The notes under the pieces are model-generated. The model had not been told where the DNA came from. It ran no database searches and saw only the letters and a list, made by a program, of their open reading frames with translations. From Spirochaeta sp. (lineage in GTDB: Bacteria > Spirochaetota > Spirochaetia > UBA9216): a DNA stretch of 9,012 nt. Both the position numbers and the translations under genes were made by a program. How positions within the stretch are numbered: the stretch's first letter is position 1; each line of letters starts with the position of its first letter. Positions 1-4,601 of this stretch are shown piece by piece. Where the stretch lies: assembly GCA_003454605.1 (NCBI GenBank), contig DMKD01000446.1, positions 1 to 9,012 of the forward strand, in the 5' to 3' direction.

Positions 1-651
1 GATATCCCTGAATAGATCCTCAACCTGTTTTTCGGTAAGGATAATACTGTGTTCACCTTGAAGGTTGAGATAGTCCTTGCGCTCATCCAATCTGATTTCA
101 GTAAAGCCCGGCCTGACTGATTTTTCCGAGAATAGCCCGAGGATGAGATTTCTGGATTGGGGTACAATCATGACCGCCGCAATCAGTGCAAAGAAAATCG
201 GCAGAATAATCCCAAGCGGATGCACCCTTTTTTTCCCGCCCGGCTGAGGAAGAAAGCGTGCTATCTTATCCTCTGCCGCAAATGAGGTAAACTCATCGGG
301 TTCATTTGTCTTTTTTAGGTAGTTCAGTCCGCGCTGAGCCTGCAGGTTTGACGGATCAATCTCAATGATATCAAGCCATAAGCGAAGGGCGTTGCCGGTG
401 TCTCCGCGCTTCAGATAAACCGCGGCCAGACCTAGAAGTACATTAACATCATTTTCACGAATATCAACGGCCCGTCGTAAGTAGGAGAAGGCTCCGCCGT
501 AATCACCCTGATGCAGGCAGGACATCCCAAGCAGATAAAAGAAGTTGAAGTTCTCCCTGAACCTGAAGACCTGAGGTTCAAGAATTCGAATAACGTCAGA
601 GTATTTTCTTTTGTTGAATAATAGATATGAGTCTTTCAGTGTATCAGACAT
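1..651 (-). CDS. TPR protein with one transmembrane segment (C-terminus cut off by window edge)
   Basis: An open frame of 217 codons starts at ATG 651-649 and runs off the left edge without a stop, so the C-terminus is missing. There is no signal peptide. Residues about 35-66 and 69-102 read as two TPR units: the first has LGMSCLHQGDYGGAFSYLRRA, the second ends in the typical IEIDP. After a short linker, a basic stretch (GGKKR, 138-142) precedes a single hydrophobic segment at about 145-163, predicting cytosolic TPRs and an outside C-terminal part. That part (from about 175) matches no family I recognise. The start lies two bases after the stop of the upstream gene, with a weak GAAGA six bases before the ATG, so translational coupling is likely. 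Role inferred: a scaffold linked to the envelope proteins of the same cluster. The gene is secure; the function is unknown. Confidence 0.85.
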   Translation of the reverse strand, partial: MSDTLKDSYLLFNKRKYSDVIRILEPQVFRFRENFNFFYLLGMSCLHQGDYGGAFSYLRRAVDIRENDVNVLLGLAAVYLKRGDTGNALRLWLDIIEIDPSNLQAQRGLNYLKKTNEPDEFTSFAAEDKIARFLPQPGGKKRVHPLGIILPIFFALIAAVMIVPQSRNLILGLFSEKSVRPGFTEIRLDERKDYLNLQGEHSIILTEKQVEDLFRDI

Positions 652-653
652 TA

Positions 654-1715
654 TTAATCTTCAAACTTGTTCCTATTTTTCTCCAGTGTTTCAATCATGG
701 TAGACAAAGTTTCCAGCTCATCATCCGATAAAGGCTCGTCACTGTCAATAAGACGGTCAATGTGAGTGATAATATCCTCAGTCAAAGTAAGTTCATTTTT
801 GATCGAATTATCCACGGACTGAAGGCCGCTGCTTTCGGTTGAAATCCTGTTGTAAAGATCATCAAGGGTTGAGGTGCCGGTTGATTCCAGTGCAGTGCTG
901 AAACCTGAATCAGATACATTTCCGAGAACAAGGGTTATCTTGCGTTTGCCGCCCTCAGGGACCCTGATAGGCTCATAATAATGGCTAACAGCCGAATCAT
1001 TGATCGAATAAGGCAGAAGGTTAAAATTACGGTCTGCCTTTGTGTTTAAAGTCCACCCGCTTTCATCCAGCCTCTTCCAGTTAGCGAATATGACCTTATC
1101 CGGCTGAGTGACTACAGTATTATCAAGCATCATTAAAAGACCTACCTCGGAGTTGAATCTTTCTGATGAGCTCCAGTAGTCAGGCAGAATACCCTGTAAT
1201 ACTGTTTCGGAGCTAATTTCAGCTTCATCGGAGGTATAAAAATGAGGTTTACCCCTGCTTTTTTCACCAAGCCAGGTATCAAAGAGATACTTCAGGCCGA
1301 TGGAAAGGGTTTCTTCCGATATATTTTCGATAGTGATATCAATTTTTATTCCGTCGGCAATACTGCTATTGACGGATGTAACGAATGAAAAGCTCTCAGT
1401 AACGTTCAGCGTCTTTGATGTCCATACGAATTCGGCACCGGATCTGGTTTCAGAAACGGTCTGATCATATTCGAAGGTATCGCCCAGCCTCTGAGTACGG
1501 TTGTCTACCAGGAGTATTATACCACTTGTCCTCGGATCCTGTTTGAGCAGCAGTGAGGTATATTCCTCAGAAACAAGTTTATTCTGATAAAAAACAGAAA
1601 TGCGCCCGCTTGATTCATGGAGAACAAGCTTCATCCTTCCTTCCTGAAGCTCAAGGGCCGCGGCTGAGAAGGTAATGCTTATTAATATAATTATTATAAC
1701 TAAAATTTTTTTCAT
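654..1715 (-). CDS. Exported beta-rich protein of unknown function
   Basis: From the preferred start the protein has 353 residues. A clear signal peptide (MKK, then a run of I/L/V, then SAAA) suggests signal peptidase I cleavage near residue 20. There is no lipobox and no cysteine, so the mature protein should be periplasmic or outside. Residues about 22-270 alternate short hydrophobic and polar stretches, as in a beta-sandwich or carbohydrate-binding-like fold. The last 75 residues are helical and acidic, possibly a coiled coil. A longer frame opens at 1730, but ATG 1715-1713 is chosen because it starts the signal peptide exactly and has GGGGA six bases upstream, inside the 3' end of the previous gene. 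That gene's stop is one base before the ATG. I do not recognise the family. It may work with the TPR proteins on either side in an envelope assembly (inference). Confidence 0.85.
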   Translation of the reverse strand: MKKILVIIIILISITFSAAALELQEGRMKLVLHESSGRISVFYQNKLVSEEYTSLLLKQDPRTSGIILLVDNRTQRLGDTFEYDQTVSETRSGAEFVWTSKTLNVTESFSFVTSVNSSIADGIKIDITIENISEETLSIGLKYLFDTWLGEKSRGKPHFYTSDEAEISSETVLQGILPDYWSSSERFNSEVGLLMMLDNTVVTQPDKVIFANWKRLDESGWTLNTKADRNFNLLPYSINDSAVSHYYEPIRVPEGGKRKITLVLGNVSDSGFSTALESTGTSTLDDLYNRISTESSGLQSVDNSIKNELTLTEDIITHIDRLIDSDEPLSDDELETLSTMIETLEKNRNKFED

Positions 1716-1716
1716 A

Positions 1717-2772
1717 TTATTTCCCCACATTGCCCAGGTATTTCAGATAGAAGTTCTTTACTTCCTGAGCCCTCGTTTTAATTTCAAGAAGTCTGAGCTT
1801 GTCTTCGGTAGTCAAAACACCAGTATCATCCGGTTCTACGACGATTTCTTCAGGGTTTAATTCTTCAACAACTTCCTGTGAGGGAGTTTCCGGGGTCACT
1901 TCTATAGTTTTAGCCGATTCGGCGGCCTTGGTTTCAGCGTTTGTAAGGCGATATTCCAATTCTGAAATTTTTCGCTTAAGCGCCATTATCTCATTATCTT
2001 TATTCCTGATACTCGTCTGCAGATCCAGAAGTTCGAGCGAGAGCGACTGTCCTCCGGTGCTGGAACTTCCGCCGTCATTTATGAGAGACAGCTTTTTCTG
2101 ATAGGAATCCAGCGCGTTTTCATAGGTTTTCTCTCTAACCTGAAACTCTTCTATTGATTTAAGGTATTCTTCATGGGTAAGTTTAAGAAGTTCGACAAGA
2201 GATTCTTCACGATACTTCTGTTCTATCATTGCAAGTCGATAAGTGGCTGATTCAACTTTGTAGCTTGCAGGATAGGTGTAGACTATATGGGAATATAGAC
2301 TCTCAGCTTCTTCAAGACGACCGAGCGCATAGAGAGACTCGGCAGACCAGAAGTATGCATTGGCTGCATAGGCTGAATCCGGATAGCTTTCAATGAAGTT
2401 ATGGCTTTCGAGAATACAGTTTTCATAATCATTCTGAAGGAACATCAACCTGCCCTTCTGGTAGAGGGCTTCCTGATAATATTTATGATCAGCGAAATTC
2501 TGAATGAAAAATTCCAGATTTTCTTCTGCATTATCAAGCTGTCTCAGAGCTATATAAGATTTTGCGATCCAGAAATAAGCGTCAGAATGAACTTTTCTCT
2601 GATTAGAATCAATTACAATATCTCTGAAATAAGTAAGGCTCTCACTGTATTTTCCGCTTCTGAAGCCGGCAATACCCTTATCTAACAGACCGATGTCGCT
2701 TTGGGCAAACAAACCCAACGAAACAGTAAGGAATATTGCGAGTAATAAAGTTTTTTTAACAATAGATTTCAA
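1717..2772 (-). CDS. Exported TPR/coiled-coil protein (CpoB/BamD-like architecture)
   Basis: This 351-residue protein starts with TTG (2772-2770). AGGAG lies eight bases upstream, and the frame begins directly with a signal peptide, cleaved after about residue 23 (LGLFA, then QS). Residues about 28-185 form consecutive TPR units of roughly 36 residues, with recurrent patterns such as AYFWIAKSYIALRQLDNAEE and AYFWSAESLYALGRLEEAES. These match the TPRs of CpoB/YbgF and BamD-type envelope proteins. Two coiled-coil-like stretches follow (about 190-232 and 245-285), separated by a Gly/Ser-rich loop (233-241), then an acidic Pro/Glu/Val linker (286-320) and a final basic helix. In CpoB the coiled coil comes before the TPRs, so the order here is reversed and orthology should not be assumed. 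It is likely a periplasmic scaffold. It heads a three-gene cluster with a one-base gap to the next gene. Confidence 0.88.
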   Translation of the reverse strand: MKSIVKKTLLLAIFLTVSLGLFAQSDIGLLDKGIAGFRSGKYSESLTYFRDIVIDSNQRKVHSDAYFWIAKSYIALRQLDNAEENLEFFIQNFADHKYYQEALYQKGRLMFLQNDYENCILESHNFIESYPDSAYAANAYFWSAESLYALGRLEEAESLYSHIVYTYPASYKVESATYRLAMIEQKYREESLVELLKLTHEEYLKSIEEFQVREKTYENALDSYQKKLSLINDGGSSSTGGQSLSLELLDLQTSIRNKDNEIMALKRKISELEYRLTNAETKAAESAKTIEVTPETPSQEVVEELNPEEIVVEPDDTGVLTTEDKLRLLEIKTRAQEVKNFYLKYLGNVGK

Positions 2773-2803
2773 GGTCTACACTCCTGTTCTAAATTTCGAC
2801 CTT
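2771..2803 (-). promoter_or_regulatory. Possible 5'-UTR hairpin closing over the TTG start codon
   Basis: In the mRNA sense, AAGGTC (2803-2798) and GACCTT (2776-2771) are perfect inverted repeats, six base pairs with a 21-base loop. The downstream arm includes the first two bases of the TTG start codon, and the loop contains the AGGAG ribosome binding site. If transcription starts about seven bases after the TATAAT at 2816-2811, the stem begins at the very 5' end of the message. A six-pair stem with a long loop is weak, so this is a candidate only. Confidence 0.35.
2781..2785 (-). promoter_or_regulatory. Ribosome binding site that decides the TTG start
   Basis: AGGAG on the minus strand lies eight bases upstream of the TTG at 2772-2770. 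There is no in-frame ATG at the beginning of the signal peptide, so this site together with the signal peptide fixes TTG as the start. Confidence 0.8.
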
Positions 2804-2810
2804 TTTATGT

Positions 2811-2816
2811 ATTATA
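2811..2816 (-). promoter_or_regulatory. Candidate -10 box (TATAAT) for the TPR/exported-protein cluster
   Basis: A perfect TATAAT lies on the minus strand about 39 bases upstream of the TTG start, giving a predicted leader of about 32 bases. No good -35 box sits 16-18 bases upstream; that stretch is AT-only and overlaps the palindrome at 2831-2852. The surroundings are very AT-rich, so chance matches are easy. Read-through from rpe could also transcribe the cluster. Confidence 0.45.
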
Positions 2817-2830
2817 TAAAGGATACAAAA

Positions 2831-2852
2831 ATAAAAATAGTATTATTTTTAT
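2831..2852. repeat. Perfect AT-only palindrome (9-4-9) between rpe and the TPR cluster
   Basis: The arms ATAAAAATA (2831-2839) and TATTTTTAT (2844-2852) are exact inverted repeats around GTAT. Read on the minus strand, the hairpin begins six bases after the rpe stop codon and is followed by TTTTG, so it could act as a weak rpe terminator. The stem has no G-C pair, which is unlike a strong intrinsic terminator. It also covers the -35 zone of the TATAAT at 2811-2816, so an operator role is equally possible. Confidence 0.35.
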
Positions 2853-2858
2853 ATGAAA

Positions 2859-3521
2859 TCAGCCGATACCCTGGAGTATTCTTACTTCATCTTCTTTGTT
2901 GGCAGCGCCGAAAAAGGAACTCCCTGCTACAGCAAGGTCTAATCCTGCTTCTCGAACTGAAGCAGCGGTTTCTCTATTGATGCCCCCGTCGGCTGAAATA
3001 AGATAATCATACCCTTTCTCTTGACGTATTTTGTCAAGCTGTCTGATTTTGTCTACACATTGAGGGATCATCTTTTGTCCTCCGAAACCAGGATTAACCG
3101 TCATTGCAAGAACAATATCAATAAAAGGAAGAAGCTCTGATAAAGCGGATACTGGTGTCGAAGGTACTATGGCTATACCGGCTTTCATCCCGCGAGCCTT
3201 AATCTGCTGAATTATCCGGTGAGTGTGAATAGTATTCTCAATATGGATCGTTACATTATCAGTACCGGCGTCAGCAAGAAAATCTATCTGATTTTCAGGG
3301 TTATCGATCATCAAGTGGGCATCGAGAACAAGATCTGTAATTCCTCTGATAGCCTTAACCATCTGAGCACCGAAGGTTATAGGAGGAACGAAACTTCCAT
3401 CCATCATATCGAGATGAATCCAATCACAACCAGCTTCTTCTATGTATCTGATCCCCTGCTCCATATTTACAAAGTCAGCGGCAAGAACAGATGGTGCAAT
3501 TTGCATTATTTTATTTTTCAT
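2859..3521 (-). CDS. rpe: Ribulose-phosphate 3-epimerase
   Basis: This cytoplasmic enzyme interconverts D-ribulose 5-phosphate and D-xylulose 5-phosphate in the pentose phosphate pathway. The 220 residues match the usual family length and a complete TIM barrel. The family's signatures are all visible: APSVLAADF at 9-17 with the substrate-binding Ser11; HLDMMDG at 36-42 with metal ligand His36 and catalytic Asp38; DAHLMI at 67-72 with His69; the NPGFGGQ loop at 143-149; SADGGI at 176-181 with catalytic Asp178; and the phosphate-binding GSSFFG at 200-205. The start at ATG 3521 has no Shine-Dalgarno sequence. A second ATG at codon 6 has none either. A plausible promoter places the transcript start at or next to the first ATG, so leaderless translation is suspected. 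It stands apart from the downstream envelope genes by 86 bases and need not share their function. Confidence 0.96.
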   Translation of the reverse strand: MKNKIMQIAPSVLAADFVNMEQGIRYIEEAGCDWIHLDMMDGSFVPPITFGAQMVKAIRGITDLVLDAHLMIDNPENQIDFLADAGTDNVTIHIENTIHTHRIIQQIKARGMKAGIAIVPSTPVSALSELLPFIDIVLAMTVNPGFGGQKMIPQCVDKIRQLDKIRQEKGYDYLISADGGINRETAASVREAGLDLAVAGSSFFGAANKEDEVRILQGIG

Positions 3522-3527
3522 GGGTTA

Positions 3528-3556
3528 AGAATAGCAAAATTGAGATAAAGGTGCAA
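3528..3556 (-). promoter_or_regulatory. Candidate rpe promoter, predicted leaderless
   Basis: On the minus strand TTGCAC (3556-3551) and TATTCT (3533-3528) are 17 bases apart. The hexamers match the sigma-70 consensus at 3/6 and 4/6 positions, so the promoter is modest. Only six bases separate the -10 from the rpe ATG, which puts the expected transcript start at the ATG itself. The motif AAGAATAGC (plus strand), which covers most of this -10, recurs at 3555-3563 just upstream of and touching the -35. Confidence 0.4.
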
Positions 3557-3610
3557 GAATAGCCTCTTTTTATGGATGAGGTCCAGGGCTGGAAAGAGCC
3601 TTATTTTCTT

Positions 3611-3659
3611 CACATGATTGACTAATAATACCCACATGTTATAATGAAAAACGCACATG
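3611..3659 (+). repeat. Three CACATG direct repeats at 21-22 base spacing across the promoter
   Basis: CACATG occurs at 3611-3616, 3633-3638 and 3654-3659. The starts are 22 and 21 bases apart, close to two helical turns. The copies sit just upstream of the -35, in the spacer beside the -10, and over the start codon. This arrangement would suit a regulator binding one face of the DNA, but the unit is only six bases and chance cannot be excluded. Confidence 0.4.
3618..3645 (+). promoter_or_regulatory. Strong sigma-70-type promoter of the TPR-greA-vWA operon
   Basis: TTGACT (3618-3623, 5/6 to consensus) and TATAAT (3640-3645, 6/6) are separated by 16 bases. The expected start is about 3651-3653, only a few bases ahead of the ATG at 3657. 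No other comparably good promoter is seen before greA, and the gene gaps downstream are short, so this probably drives all three genes. Confidence 0.8.
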
Positions 3660-4589
3660 AACAATGCTATGAAAACATCTCTCCTGGATGAAGCATATGA
3701 TTGTTTTAACAAGGGTTTGTTTGGAGAGTCAGCTAAAATTTTAGATAAAGCCCTTTCGATCGATTTTGAAGATCAAAGAATTATATGCGCTCTGAAATGT
3801 GCGAATTTCTGGAAAGGAAAAGAAGAGAAACTGGAGTCAATCTCCGAACATTTTGCAAAAGGTGAATACCTTTTAAAAGAATGGATAAATTTCTCTTCGT
3901 TTTTCAGCGGTTTCAGTGAGTCTGATGAGAAATGTCTAAACACAATCAGACAATGGTGTTTTGGAAATGCCCTGAAATCCTATGAAAAAGTCTTTTATGA
4001 TTCAGGGGGTAATGATTCGGGAATATTATTTCGAATCGGACGGTGTTATAAAAGTATCGGGGATTACGAAAATGCTCTGAATTTTCTTGAAAGAACGTTT
4101 CGTCTGCAGAAAGAGAATTCAACAGTAATTGCTGAGCTGGCAGATTGTTATGCCCTGATAAATGAAGTTAAAACGGCTAAAATCTTTTTCAGAGAGGCGT
4201 TCTTTATCGATCCTCAAAAGATCGAATTTGCCTTTCTTGAATCATTGATGATTGAACGCCTGATTAACCAGATGAAGGATCTGGGTATAACCGGAGAGGC
4301 CGCCAGGGAATGGCTTCCTGTATACGGGGTTGTTTACGGTGTATTGAATATAAAACGTGAATTAAAACCTTTAGAGCTAGGAAAGCTTAAACAGTCTATA
4401 TTCTCTTATGAGAACAGGCTTGAAGAAAATAGTGATGTCGGTTCGGAGACTATGCCGAGACTTTTAAATTATTACTTTAGATTAATCGATCATTATATAT
4501 GCGTTGCAGAAGAACGTGCCAAGATCGAAGACATATTGAGAAAGATAAAAAGACTCAATGATGAGATCTTTATGGAGTACATTAACTAG
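3657..4589 (+). CDS. Cytoplasmic TPR protein encoded upstream of greA
   Basis: This 310-residue protein has no signal peptide or membrane segment, so it should be cytosolic. A TPR-like helix pair lies at about 7-40 (EAYDCFNKGLFGESAKILDKA). Two clearer TPR units lie at about 120-190, including RIGRCYKSIGDYENALNFLE and a second ending in FFIDP. The rest is helical and unrecognised, with a charged C-terminal helix. The ATG at 3657 lacks a ribosome binding site and lies about five bases after the predicted transcript start; ATG 3669 (codon 5) is an alternative, also without one. The stop is followed 12 bases later by greA. The greA N-terminal extension is also a TPR-like solenoid, so this protein may partner with it or share ancestry with it (inference). 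No specific function can be assigned. Confidence 0.87.
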   Translation: MNNAMKTSLLDEAYDCFNKGLFGESAKILDKALSIDFEDQRIICALKCANFWKGKEEKLESISEHFAKGEYLLKEWINFSSFFSGFSESDEKCLNTIRQWCFGNALKSYEKVFYDSGGNDSGILFRIGRCYKSIGDYENALNFLERTFRLQKENSTVIAELADCYALINEVKTAKIFFREAFFIDPQKIEFAFLESLMIERLINQMKDLGITGEAAREWLPVYGVVYGVLNIKRELKPLELGKLKQSIFSYENRLEENSDVGSETMPRLLNYYFRLIDHYICVAEERAKIEDILRKIKRLNDEIFMEYIN

Positions 4590-4601
4590 CAGGAGTGAAG
4601 A

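Noticed and set aside
1716..1730. Five-codon upstream extension (start at 1730) for the exported beta-rich protein
   Set aside because: It would put MWGNN ahead of a perfect signal peptide start and overlap the previous gene. The ATG at 1715 has its own GGGGA and fits the signal peptide exactly.
1799..2101. 100-codon plus-strand open frame opposite the exported TPR gene
   Set aside because: It is antisense to the coiled-coil and acidic-linker part of a clear gene, with a low-complexity Ser/Val product and no supporting signal.
3564..3598. Imperfect hairpin in the divergent region (CTCTTT with AAAGAG, inner CCAG with CTGG) followed by T-rich DNA
   Set aside because: The arms are interrupted by a 13-base bulge and the inner loop is too tight. 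There is no plus-strand gene upstream that would need a terminator here.
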